A DNA stretch of 64,000 nucleotides, from assembly GCA_040218145.1 (NCBI GenBank), contig JAVJQK010000109.1:124001-188000 (forward strand). Direction: 5' to 3'. Under the pieces are notes generated by a model. The model did not search any database, had not been told where the DNA came from, and saw only the letters and a program-made list of their open reading frames with translations. This document shows positions 9,422-17,203 of this stretch, piece by piece. A program made the position numbers and the translations under genes. Numbering within the stretch: the stretch's first letter is position 1; each line of letters opens with the position of its first letter. Origin of the DNA: Sandaracinaceae bacterium. GTDB lineage: Bacteria > Myxococcota_A > Polyangia > Polyangiales > Sandaracinaceae.

Positions 9422-9627
9422 CAGGGCCCTGGCCCGACCGTGGAGCACCCGATCGGGGAGCGCAAGTTTCGCGGGCGTGCACGCGCGTCCAAACAGCATG
9501 CCGGGACACGAAGCGAGAATCGAGCCAGGCTCGATGCGCCCCGAAGGCCGTCGGATCGCCCCCGCGCCGTGTTTCCGCGGACACGACGTCGGGTCCGACA
9601 GGCAGCGGAGGAGCTACAACTCGCTCG

Positions 9628-10383
9628 ATGGCCGAGCTCATCACGATCCCGTTCTCGCACTACTGTGAGAAAGCGCGCTGGGCCCTGGACCGGGCCGGCG
9701 TCGAGTATGAAGAGCGGCGCTACTTGCCAGGCTTCCACGTGCGACCGGCGAGACGCGCGGCCCGCGGTCGAGGGCGGGCCGACGCGCACTCGAGCGCCGC
9801 CTCCACCCCCATCCTGGTGATGGGCGCGGACTCGATCTGCGGCTCCTCGGCCATCGTGCGGCACGCCGAGCCCGCGCTCTTCTCGAGCCCGGAGGTCGAA
9901 GCCCTGGTCGAGCGCTACGACGACGCGCTCGGGCCGCACACCCGGCGCATCGCCTACTGGTTCATCCTCGGGCAGCGCGGGCTGTTCCAGCGGCTGGCGG
10001 ACGACAACGCCCCGCGAGCGCAGGCGTGGGCGCTGCGGCTGGCGCTCCCGCTGCTCGGCTCGCGGCTCCGCGCGCGCCTGAAGGTCGACCGCCCCGGGTT
10101 CGAGCGCTCCGTCGTCCGCGTGGACGCGATCGCCGACGAGGTCGCGGCGCAGCTCGCGGATGGCCGGCCGTACCTGACGGGGGACACCTTCACCGCGGCC
10201 GACCTCACGTTCGCGGCCCTCTTCTCTCCCGTGATCTTGCCCGGCCCCGACCGCTACGGAGCCACGCTGCCCCCGCTCGAGCTCTTCTCTGACGAGGGCC
10301 GCGCGACCGTCGAGCGCTACCGCGCGCACCCGGCCGGGCAGTTCGCGGCGCGCATGTTCGACGCCCACCGGCGAGGCCCCTGA
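9628..10383 (+). CDS. Glutathione S-transferase family protein
   Basis: A 251-aa protein. The N-terminal thioredoxin-fold part has ITIPFSHYCEKARWALDRAG, the usual GST start with Ser/Cys in the active-site position. The C-terminal helical domain ends with the N-capping-type segment GDTFTAADLTFAALF. The loop at about residues 38-60 is unusually Arg/Gly/Ala-rich compared with common GSTs. GSTs conjugate or reduce substrates with glutathione; no substrate can be read from the sequence. It sits between divergent lipoprotein and SRPBCC genes with no obvious operon partner. Confidence 0.85.
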   Translation: MAELITIPFSHYCEKARWALDRAGVEYEERRYLPGFHVRPARRAARGRGRADAHSSAASTPILVMGADSICGSSAIVRHAEPALFSSPEVEALVERYDDALGPHTRRIAYWFILGQRGLFQRLADDNAPRAQAWALRLALPLLGSRLRARLKVDRPGFERSVVRVDAIADEVAAQLADGRPYLTGDTFTAADLTFAALFSPVILPGPDRYGATLPPLELFSDEGRATVERYRAHPAGQFAARMFDAHRRGP

Positions 10384-10432
10384 GCCGTTCCCTCACGCGC
10401 GTCGTCGGCGGAAGCTGCTAGCGTGCCCCGTC

Positions 10433-10972
10433 ATGAAGAAGAAGATCGCCCTCGGGATCCTGGCCGCGCTCGGCCTCGCGGTCGCGGGCCTGCTCGTGGC
10501 CGCGGCCATGCAGCCCGACTCGTTCCGCGTGGAGCGCAGCCGTGAGCTCGCCGCGTCCCCGGAGCAGATCCGCCCGCAGCTGACGGACCTCGAGCGCTGG
10601 GCCGAGTGGAACCCCTGGGCCGATCTCGATCCGAACCAGCAGACCACCTTCTCCGACCCCGCCTCGGGCGAGGGGGCCTGGTATCGCTGGGAGGGCAACG
10701 ACGACGTCGGCAAGGGCAAGATGGAGATCGCGTCGGTCACCGACGGCGCCGTCCGCTATCACCTCGAGTTCATCGAGCCCTTCGCCTCGGAGTCCGAGGT
10801 CGAGATCCAGCTCGAGCCGCAGGGGGAGCGGACCCGGGTGGTCTGGATCATGACCGGCGACAACGACTTCATGGGGAAGCTCTTCAGCCTCTTCATGGAC
10901 ATGGACGAGATGATCGGCGCCGACTTCGAGCGCGGCCTCGAGCGCCTCGAGGGCGCGGCTACCGCGGGCTGA
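10433..10972 (+). CDS. SRPBCC (START/polyketide-cyclase-like) protein with N-terminal TM anchor
   Basis: A 179-aa protein. One hydrophobic helix at residues 5-26 (IALGILAALGLAVAGLLVAA) is followed by a single SRPBCC fold. Family features are ASPEQIRPQLTDLERWAEWNPW near residues 42-60, alternating beta strands, and a long C-terminal helix. The family binds hydrophobic ligands in a helix-grip pocket. The ligand and role here are unknown. The anchor places the domain at the inner-membrane surface. It lies 50 bp after the GST gene on the same strand. Confidence 0.8.
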   Translation: MKKKIALGILAALGLAVAGLLVAAAMQPDSFRVERSRELAASPEQIRPQLTDLERWAEWNPWADLDPNQQTTFSDPASGEGAWYRWEGNDDVGKGKMEIASVTDGAVRYHLEFIEPFASESEVEIQLEPQGERTRVVWIMTGDNDFMGKLFSLFMDMDEMIGADFERGLERLEGAATAG

Positions 10973-10984
10973 GCTCGAGCGAGC

Positions 10985-11107
10985 CTACAAGCGCACGTCC
11001 TCGTCGCAGCGCGGGCAGTAGGTCACGGTCAAAGGATGCGCCCAGGATTGCGGGGCGGCCAGGGCATGAGCGAGGCTCGGCCCCGTGACGTCACCCTCGT
11101 CGTCCAT
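10985..11107 (-). CDS. Possible 40-aa CPRC zinc-knuckle-like micro-ORF
   Basis: Read from ATG 11107, this minus-strand frame encodes about 40 residues ending YCPRCDEDVRL, which looks like the end of a zinc-ribbon protein. It overlaps the start of the SLC13 gene (GTG 11085) by 23 nt. Only one CxxC pair is present, so it could bind zinc only as a dimer or with another protein. It may be chance or a gene remnant, hence the low confidence. Confidence 0.2.
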   Translation of the reverse strand: MDDEGDVTGPSLAHALAAPQSWAHPLTVTYCPRCDEDVRL

Positions 11108-12551
11108 CGCGCCCAGCCGGACGCGCGTCCTCGCGGGCGCCATCGGCGCGCCCCTCACGTTCGTGGTGCTGTGGATCGCGCCGCTGCCGCTCGAGGAGCC
11201 CGCGCATCGCCTCGCCGCCATCTTCGGCGCGGTGCTCGTCGCCTGGGTGACCGAGGTCGTGCCCATCGCGGTCACCGCCCTGCTCATCGCGCCGCTCCTC
11301 GTGGTGACCGGCGTCGCGGAGGCGAAGGAGTCCTTCCGCCACTACGCGGACCCGCTCCTCTATCTCTTCGTGGGCGGCTTCTTCATCGCCGAGGCGATGC
11401 GCCTCCATGGCCTGGACCGCCGCATCGCCAAGGCCATCGTCACCTCGCGGGGCGTGCGCGGCTTGCCCGGGCGCGTCCGCGTCGCGCTCATGATCGCGGG
11501 CGGGCTCCTCTCGATGTGGATCTCGAACACCGCGTCGACCGCGATCCTCGTGCCGATCCTGCTTGGCATGCTCGGGGGGCGAAAGGCGGACCCGAAGTCG
11601 GACACGGGCGCGCTCCTCGCCCTCGCCTACGGCTGCTCCATCGGCGGCCTGGGCACGCTCATCGGCAGCCCGCCCAACGTCATCACGGTGCGGCTCCTGC
11701 GCGAGGCCGACGTCTCGCTGAGCTTCGTCGATTGGTCCCTGGTGGGGCTGCCGGCCGTGATCCTGATCGGCGCGGCCATCTTCTACGTCACGCGCTGGCT
11801 GTACCCGACCGGCGGGCGCTTCGAGGCGCACGACGATCCCGACGGAACGCACCACGAGCCCTTCGAGGACGTGCCCGAGGCGTGGAGCCGGGGCGAGCGG
11901 GTGACGGCGCTGGCGTTCGGGCTCGCGGTCGCGGGGTGGATCATCCCGGGCGTCGGCAGCGCGGTGGGCATGCCGCACGCGGACGCGATCAAGGCGGCGC
12001 TGCACCCGGGCGTCGTCGCGCTGCTCGCCTCCTCGGTCCTCTTCGTGGTGCCCGACCCCGAGCACGGTCGCACCCTCCCCTGGTCGCAGGCGGTGAAGAT
12101 CGACTGGGGCATCATCCTCCTGTTCGGCGGGGGCATCGCGCTCGGCACGCAGCTCGTCGAGACCGGGCTGGCGGCCGCGATGAGCCACGGCTTCGTCGAG
12201 CTGACCGGCATCGAGTCGCTCTGGACGCTGACGGCCGCGTGCTGCCTCTTCACCATCTTCTTCACCGAGGTCTGCTCCAACACCGCGTCGGCCAACATGC
12301 TCGTCCCGCTCGTGATCGCGATCGCGGTCGAGCTGGAGGTCTCGCCCATCCCTCCGGCGCTCGCGGTGGGGCTCGCGGCGAGCTGCGCGTTCATGCTCCC
12401 CATCGCGACGGGCCCGAACGCGATCGTCTACAGCACCGGCCGGGTGGCGCAGCCCGAGATGATCCGCACGGGCCTGATCCTCAACCTCCTCTCCGCCGTC
12501 CTCGTCTTCGGTCTGCTCCGGATCCTCTGCCCGCTCCTCGGCTGGGCCTGA
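11085..12551 (+). CDS. SLC13/DASS-family sodium:dicarboxylate or sulfate symporter
   Basis: A 488-aa protein with about 11 membrane segments. GTG 11085 is the only usable start, because an in-frame TGA lies at 11067. The two family SNT motifs are present: MWISNTASTA near residues 145-154 and CSNTASANML near 400-410, each in a re-entrant hairpin. GSPPNV and the ATGPNAIVY stretch also match the family. DASS proteins couple Na+ to uptake of C4-dicarboxylates, citrate or sulfate; the substrate cannot be decided here. A hydrophilic loop of about 40 residues follows the fifth or sixth helix, as usual. Confidence 0.9.
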   Translation: MTSPSSSIAPSRTRVLAGAIGAPLTFVVLWIAPLPLEEPAHRLAAIFGAVLVAWVTEVVPIAVTALLIAPLLVVTGVAEAKESFRHYADPLLYLFVGGFFIAEAMRLHGLDRRIAKAIVTSRGVRGLPGRVRVALMIAGGLLSMWISNTASTAILVPILLGMLGGRKADPKSDTGALLALAYGCSIGGLGTLIGSPPNVITVRLLREADVSLSFVDWSLVGLPAVILIGAAIFYVTRWLYPTGGRFEAHDDPDGTHHEPFEDVPEAWSRGERVTALAFGLAVAGWIIPGVGSAVGMPHADAIKAALHPGVVALLASSVLFVVPDPEHGRTLPWSQAVKIDWGIILLFGGGIALGTQLVETGLAAAMSHGFVELTGIESLWTLTAACCLFTIFFTEVCSNTASANMLVPLVIAIAVELEVSPIPPALAVGLAASCAFMLPIATGPNAIVYSTGRVAQPEMIRTGLILNLLSAVLVFGLLRILCPLLGWA

Positions 12552-12563
12552 TATCTTCGCGTC

Positions 12564-13358
12564 ATGCGCCGCACGCTCCTGCTCGCGCTCCTCTGTGGAG
12601 GCGGAGCCGCCCTCGTCGGCTGCGGCGCGAGCACCGAGCAGACGCCCGCCAGCGCTCCCCCTCCGGTCTCCGACGGCGCGGAGGTGGACGAAGAGGAAGA
12701 CGAGCCCCCCGGACCGGCGCCGGCCGCGCGCACCTGGCTCGCCGCTCTGCCGGAAGCCGGCGTGCTCTCCTACACCGTCCAGTCTCCCGTCACACCGTCC
12801 GACGACGAGACGGACGCGTCGCCCGAGGGGATGCCCGAGGGGATGCCCGAGGGGACGGAGATGGCCGTACAGATGGTCGTTCAGCAGCGCGTGGTGCGCG
12901 GCCAGAGCGTCGCCATCCGCCTCGCGCCGGTCGGTACCCCGACCCCGGACACCCCCGTCTATCCCCAGTGGCTCATCGGCTCCCCCGATGGCCTGCGCGC
13001 GCTCGAGGAGCACGCCGCCTTCACCACTCCCGGCTTCGTCCCCATCGACCACGAGGGCCGCGTCGTCACCGAGGCCGCGAGCAGCGAGGTGTGGCGCGTC
13101 GAGTCCGAGTGGCTGCGCGCGGACCGCCTGGCCTCCGGCCGCGAGGCGGCGGTGGGCTGGACGCTGCTCGAGCGCGTGGGTGCGGTCGACGCCCCCCTGC
13201 ACGCCGATCGCTGCGTGCGCCTCCAGCGAGAGGACGGGAGCCTCGTCACCACGATGCTGATCTGCGCCGACCACGGCATGGTCGAGCGCCGCGTCGCCCG
13301 CGACGGCGTCGAGACCCAGCGCTGGTCGCTCACCGCCGTGAGCGAGCCGCGACCCTAG
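12564..13358 (+). CDS. Lipoprotein of unknown function
   Basis: A 264-aa protein with signal MRRTLLLALLCGGGAALVGC; the lipobox Cys is residue 20. A Pro/Ala/Asp/Glu linker follows to about residue 55. The rest is mainly beta-strand-like, with an EGMPEGMPEG repeat near residues 87-96 and one Cys pair in the C-terminal third (DRCVRLQ and LICADHG). No family was recognised. It starts 12 bp after the SLC13 stop and is likely co-transcribed. An outer-membrane or periplasmic location is inferred from the lipobox. Confidence 0.75.
   Translation: MRRTLLLALLCGGGAALVGCGASTEQTPASAPPPVSDGAEVDEEEDEPPGPAPAARTWLAALPEAGVLSYTVQSPVTPSDDETDASPEGMPEGMPEGTEMAVQMVVQQRVVRGQSVAIRLAPVGTPTPDTPVYPQWLIGSPDGLRALEEHAAFTTPGFVPIDHEGRVVTEAASSEVWRVESEWLRADRLASGREAAVGWTLLERVGAVDAPLHADRCVRLQREDGSLVTTMLICADHGMVERRVARDGVETQRWSLTAVSEPRP
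12822..12854. repeat. 12-bp tandem repeat inside lipoprotein gene
   Basis: Units of CCCGAGGGGATG begin at 12822, 12834 and 12846 (the third is partial), giving the in-frame repeat EGM-P. Twelve bases keep the frame, so copy changes would alter only linker length. Confidence 0.85.
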
Positions 13359-13376
13359 CGAGCGCTCTGCGCTCGC
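13358..13376. terminator. Stem-loop between convergent genes
   Basis: GCGAGCGC (13358-13365) pairs perfectly with GCGCTCGC (13369-13376) across the 3-nt loop TCT. It lies exactly between the stops of the lipoprotein gene (+) and the AraC gene (-). No T-tract follows in either direction, so termination efficiency is uncertain. Confidence 0.5.
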
Positions 13377-13377
13377 C

Positions 13378-14220
13378 TCAGCGCTCGTGCGCCGCGCGCT
13401 GCGCGCGCCGCCACGCCGCGGGCGTCACGCCGTAGGCCTTCTTGAACTGCCGGATGAAGTGGGTCTTGTCGCGCCAGCCGACGTGCTCCGCGATGGCGTC
13501 GAGCGGATCGTCGGTGTGCGCGAGGCGCGCCGCCGCCTCCGCGACCCGCCCGGCCGCGATCCACTCCCCGACCGAATAGCCGGTCTCGTTCTTCACCGTG
13601 GAGGCGACGTGCGCGGCCGAGCGGTGCACCTCGGCGGCGACGTCCCGCAGCGAGATCGGCTCGAGGCAGCGTCGCTGGATCGCCTCGAGCGCGTCGGCGA
13701 CGAGCGATCCCGCGGCGGCGCGCGGCGCGTCGCCCGGCATCGCGGGCATGGCGCGGCGCGCCTCGCCGAGCAGCAAGAGCACGAGGCTGCGCACGAGCTC
13801 CGGGCTCTCTGGCGCCCCACGCGCCTGCTCCTCGCGCAGCTCGCGGTACAGCCGCACGACCCTGCGACGTCGGGACTTCGCCACCGTGAGGACCGGGAGG
13901 GCGCCCCGCCGCACGCGGCGAAACGGGCTCATCAGCGGCTGGCTCTCGTCGAGCCCCAGACACGTCGCGCAGAAGCCGACGAGCCAGTAGTCCATGTCTC
14001 GCCCCTCCAGCGGGCGGTGCGGAACCCCGGCCGGCACGACCGTGAACGTCCCGGCCACCGCCTCGACGGGGCCGCCGTGCTCCATGCGGAGCCAGCCGTC
14101 CATCAGGTAGGTCAGCCCGTGCTCGGTGTGCGACGCCTCCGCGTGCGAGTCGTAGCGCGCGACCGTGTCGTGCATCACGAAGACCGCGCCGTCGCGCTTC
14201 GTCTCTCGCTCGTGTTCCAT
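13378..14220 (-). CDS. AraC-family transcriptional regulator
   Basis: A 280-aa protein. The N-terminal half (residues 1-160) looks like a cupin-type ligand-binding domain, with the strand-turn pattern HTEHGLTYLMDGWLRMEHGG and a VVPAGVPH segment. The C-terminal ~95 residues hold the double helix-turn-helix of AraC/XylS proteins: ISLRDVAAEVHRSAAHVAS, then DAIAEHVGWRDKTHFIRQFK and YGVTPAAWRR. It is transcribed divergently from the methyltransferase gene, and a perfect 12-bp palindrome lies between them, so local regulation of that gene is plausible. The inducer is unknown. Confidence 0.9.
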   Translation of the reverse strand: MEHERETKRDGAVFVMHDTVARYDSHAEASHTEHGLTYLMDGWLRMEHGGPVEAVAGTFTVVPAGVPHRPLEGRDMDYWLVGFCATCLGLDESQPLMSPFRRVRRGALPVLTVAKSRRRRVVRLYRELREEQARGAPESPELVRSLVLLLLGEARRAMPAMPGDAPRAAAGSLVADALEAIQRRCLEPISLRDVAAEVHRSAAHVASTVKNETGYSVGEWIAAGRVAEAAARLAHTDDPLDAIAEHVGWRDKTHFIRQFKKAYGVTPAAWRRAQRAAHER

Positions 14221-14258
14221 GGCCGGAGGACTCTAGGGCCTGGAGCGCCTGATCCGAA

Positions 14259-14270
14259 GATCGGCCGATC
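14259..14270. promoter_or_regulatory. Perfect palindrome in AraC/methyltransferase divergent promoter region
   Basis: GATCGGCCGATC reads identically on both strands and sits 39 bp from the AraC start and 54 bp from the methyltransferase start. It is a candidate operator. AraC proteins usually bind direct repeats, so a different factor, or chance in GC-rich DNA, is possible. Confidence 0.3.
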
Positions 14271-14323
14271 GAATGCGAAGGCGCGCTCTCGCCCGCTCCA
14301 GCCTCGGTGCCCACGTTGTGCTC

Positions 14324-14950
14324 ATGACGCACGACCCGAACGAGCCCTTGCCGCACGACTTCGACTGGAACGAGCTCTACGCCGGCGACGAGCGAGACTA
14401 CATGCCGCCCGACCCTCTGATGGTCGAGCTGATCGAGGCGCTCGAGCCCGGCCACGCGCTCGACGTGGGGTGCGGCGCGGGAGGTCTGCTCGCGGCGATG
14501 GCCGAGCGAGGCTGGGTGATCTCGGGCATCGACGTCGCCGCCAACGCGATCGAGGCCGCGCGACGCGTATTGGGACAGCGCGGCGCGGACGCGACGCTGG
14601 AGGTCGCCGACGCGGCGACCTGGCGTCCTCCTCGGACGTATGATCTGGTCACCAATTGTTTCGCCATGCCGATGCTGCGGGCCCAGCAGGTTCGCGCGTT
14701 CGAGACCCTGCGCGAGGCCGTCGCGCCCGGGGGTCACGTCATCATCGAGGAGCTCGATCCGCAGATGAGCCGACTCGCTGCGTTCGCCGGCTTCGACCAC
14801 ATCTCCGTCGAGCACCTATGGGAGGCCTTCGCCGGGTTCGAGATCCTGCGCGCTGAAGTGGTCCCGACCCCCGCTCACGATCACGGGCAGGGATCACTCC
14901 TCGACGAGCGCTGGACCGCGTCGTTGCTCGTGGCGCGCCGCCCGGGATGA
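14324..14950 (+). CDS. Class I SAM-dependent methyltransferase
   Basis: ATG 14324 is chosen because the encoded start MTHDPNEPLPHDFDWNELY resembles small stand-alone methyltransferases; an upstream in-frame ATG at 14273 only adds a basic stretch. The product is 208 aa. Motif I is ALDVGCGAGGLLAAMAERGW (about residues 45-65), followed by ISGIDVAANAI with the acidic residue that binds the SAM ribose. Motif IV-like YDLVTNCFAMPML and the APGGHVIIEEL strand complete the fold. The overall look is of the thiopurine/tellurite-resistance-like group, but the substrate is not identifiable. It diverges from the AraC regulator. Confidence 0.85.
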   Translation: MTHDPNEPLPHDFDWNELYAGDERDYMPPDPLMVELIEALEPGHALDVGCGAGGLLAAMAERGWVISGIDVAANAIEAARRVLGQRGADATLEVADAATWRPPRTYDLVTNCFAMPMLRAQQVRAFETLREAVAPGGHVIIEELDPQMSRLAAFAGFDHISVEHLWEAFAGFEILRAEVVPTPAHDHGQGSLLDERWTASLLVARRPG

Positions 14951-14980
14951 GCCGAGAGCTGCTCCGCCCGCCGCTCAGCC

Positions 14981-16027
14981 TCAGCGACAGGCGAACGCGT
15001 GCAGGAGCCCGCCGCGAGACGCGGCCAGCACCACGCCCCCCGCGGGATCGATCCGGACCGCCACCGGGTCGTCGACCTCGATCGTCGCGAGCTCTTCGCC
15101 CGCTTCGCCTCCGAGCGCGACGAGCGCGCCGTCGGTGGCCGCGAACACCACGGCGCCGTCGGGCGTGACCGACACCGAGCGCGCGACGTGCGCGCTCTGC
15201 CACCGCTCGCCCAGCCCGCCGTCGAGCCCGACCACGCCCGCCGGCGTCGCGGCCGCGATCACGCTGGGTGACACCGCGACCTCCCGCACCGCGCCCGGGA
15301 TGGCGGCGCCGTACCAGTCGCCGACCACCAGCGTGGGATCCTCCGCGTCGCGCAGTTCGATCGCCGCGACCGCGTGTCCCCCGGCGAGCAGCAGCCGCTC
15401 TCCGTGGTAGGCGAGGTCCCGCACCTGCGTCAGCCCGGTCTCGAGCGGCCCCCACATCGTCGCGTCGTCGAGCGAGCGCACCATCACGTGCCCGCCCTCC
15501 CGTTCGTCCGCGTGGGCCACGAAGCGGCGCGTGTGATCGAGCGCCACCGCGTCGATGCGGATCCCCGGGTCGGTCCCGCCCACGATCCGGAAGCCGCCCT
15601 CCATCGTCCACGCGCCGACGAGCCCCTGCGCGTCCCCGGCGATGATCCACTCCGCGTCGAACGCGAGGTCGTTGACCGGCACCGTGCCGAGCTCGGGCCC
15701 GTAGGTGAGCATCCCGGGCTCGAGCGCGCCGAGGAAGCCCTCGAGCGTCCAGAGCTTGATGGTGCCGTCCTCCGCCGCGACCGCGATGCGGCGGTCGGGC
15801 GCGACGGCGAAGGTCAGCACGTCGCCGTGCTCGGTGGTGTCGTCGTTGTTCACGGTCGCGACCTCCTCGAGCGAGCCGCCGCCCTCGAGGCAGGCGGCGA
15901 GCTCGAGCGTCGCGGGCGCCGCCTCGGGGAGCGCCACGTCGGGCAGCCCCGGGTGCAGCGCCACCGAGCCGTGGCTGTCGGCGCATCCGAGGGCGAAGAG
16001 GGCGAGGCTGATCAGGAGGGTTCGCAT
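14981..16027 (-). CDS. WD40/beta-propeller-like lipoprotein
   Basis: ATG 16027 gives signal MRTLLISLALFALGC with lipobox Cys at residue 15; longer in-frame starts would hide it. The product is 348 aa. After the signal come repeated strand-rich units of about 40 residues resembling WD40/quinoprotein-type blades (DDTTEHGDVLTFAVAPDRRI, DGTIKLWTLEGF, LVGAWTMEGGF, LLAGGHAVAAIELR). This predicts an extracytoplasmic beta-propeller of about seven blades, likely a scaffold or binding module. No catalytic motif is visible. It diverges from the alpha/beta hydrolase gene. Confidence 0.75.
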   Translation of the reverse strand: MRTLLISLALFALGCADSHGSVALHPGLPDVALPEAAPATLELAACLEGGGSLEEVATVNNDDTTEHGDVLTFAVAPDRRIAVAAEDGTIKLWTLEGFLGALEPGMLTYGPELGTVPVNDLAFDAEWIIAGDAQGLVGAWTMEGGFRIVGGTDPGIRIDAVALDHTRRFVAHADEREGGHVMVRSLDDATMWGPLETGLTQVRDLAYHGERLLLAGGHAVAAIELRDAEDPTLVVGDWYGAAIPGAVREVAVSPSVIAAATPAGVVGLDGGLGERWQSAHVARSVSVTPDGAVVFAATDGALVALGGEAGEELATIEVDDPVAVRIDPAGGVVLAASRGGLLHAFACR

Positions 16028-16142
16028 GGTCCCAGCGTGCCCGCTCGAAACCATAGGCTCCAATAACGGATTCCCATCACAGGCATAGCTCATACACATA
16101 CGAAACCACTCACTCCGACCCCTCGGGTATGCTCCGGCGCGC

Positions 16143-17192
16143 ATGGAGCGAGCGAGAGCGATGGCGCGGCTGGGGCGATGGCTTGGACCGTGGACCCCTG
16201 CGTCGCGCCGGCCTCTGGGCGTCCGCCGCCGACAAGTCCGCATGCGAGGAAGCGAGCGCTTTCACGGCTGGCTCTACCTCCCCCGGCGCACCCGCGGCGC
16301 GCTCTTGCTCGTGCCGGGCTTGCACTACCTCGGCCCCGCCGACGCGCGCCTCGACCGCTTCCTCGCCATCCTCGCCGACGCCGGCATCCTCGCCTTCTGC
16401 CCTTTCCTGCCCGAGTTCCGCCGCCTGCGCGTGGGCCCGAGCCTCGTCCCCGACACCGGCGTCGCCTGGGAGACCTTCCTCGCGCTGCCGGAGCTGCCGC
16501 GCGGGCTCCGGCCCGGCGCCTTCAGCATCAGCTTCGGCTCCATGCCCGCCGTTCACCTCGCCGCGCGCGAGGACGGCCCGGCCGCGCTGACCCTCTTCGG
16601 CGGCTACGCGTCGTTCGAGGACACCATCCGCTTCTCCCTCGCGGGCGAGGACGGCCAGGCCTACGACCCCACCAACCGCCCCGTCGTCTTCCTCAACGCG
16701 CTCGGGGCGCTCGACGGCGAGCCCGACGATGCCGAGCCGCTCCGCCGCGCCTGGATCACCTACGTGCGCCGCACCTGGGGCCGCCCCGCGCTCAAGGACG
16801 GGGGCTGGCGCGGCGTGGCCGAGGAGATCGCGCGCGCCCTGCCCGACGACGCCCGGCCGCTCTTCCGCGTGGGCGTGGGCCTCGACCCCGGCGGCGACGC
16901 GCTGATCGAGCGAGCGCTCGGGCGGACCGACTTCTCCCACCTCGACCCGACCGAGGCCTGCGCGCGCGTGCGCTGCCCCACCACCGTCGTGCACGGCCGC
17001 GACGACGACGTGATCCCCTTCAGCCAGGCCGAGCGGCTCCACGCGCTCATCCCCGACTCCAGGCTGATCCTCACCGGCCTCTACGCGCACACCGGTCACG
17101 GCGGGCTCGGACCTCGCGCCATGGTGGACGAGCTGGGCGCGATGGTCGGCATCCTCGACGCGATCTGCGCGACGGCCCAGATCACGGAGTAG
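16143..17192 (+). CDS. Alpha/beta hydrolase-fold protein
   Basis: A 349-aa protein. The strand-turn LLLVPGLHYLG (about residues 54-64) resembles an oxyanion region. The nucleophile elbow reads SISFGSMPA, with Ser in place of the usual first Gly of GxSxG. The acid lies in VVHGRDDDVIPF (near 300) and the His in YAHTGHGG (near 325). These support an active hydrolase or esterase; the substrate is unknown. An alternative start at MARLGRW (16161) is possible. It ends 11 bp before the K+ channel gene, so the two are probably co-transcribed. Confidence 0.82.
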   Translation: MERARAMARLGRWLGPWTPASRRPLGVRRRQVRMRGSERFHGWLYLPRRTRGALLLVPGLHYLGPADARLDRFLAILADAGILAFCPFLPEFRRLRVGPSLVPDTGVAWETFLALPELPRGLRPGAFSISFGSMPAVHLAAREDGPAALTLFGGYASFEDTIRFSLAGEDGQAYDPTNRPVVFLNALGALDGEPDDAEPLRRAWITYVRRTWGRPALKDGGWRGVAEEIARALPDDARPLFRVGVGLDPGGDALIERALGRTDFSHLDPTEACARVRCPTTVVHGRDDDVIPFSQAERLHALIPDSRLILTGLYAHTGHGGLGPRAMVDELGAMVGILDAICATAQITE

Positions 17193-17203
17193 CATCTCGT
17201 CGC

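Noticed and set aside
11091..13274. A 727-codon minus-strand frame across the SLC13 and lipoprotein genes
   Set aside because: Its composition is a shadow of the plus-strand genes, which have clear transporter motifs and a lipobox.
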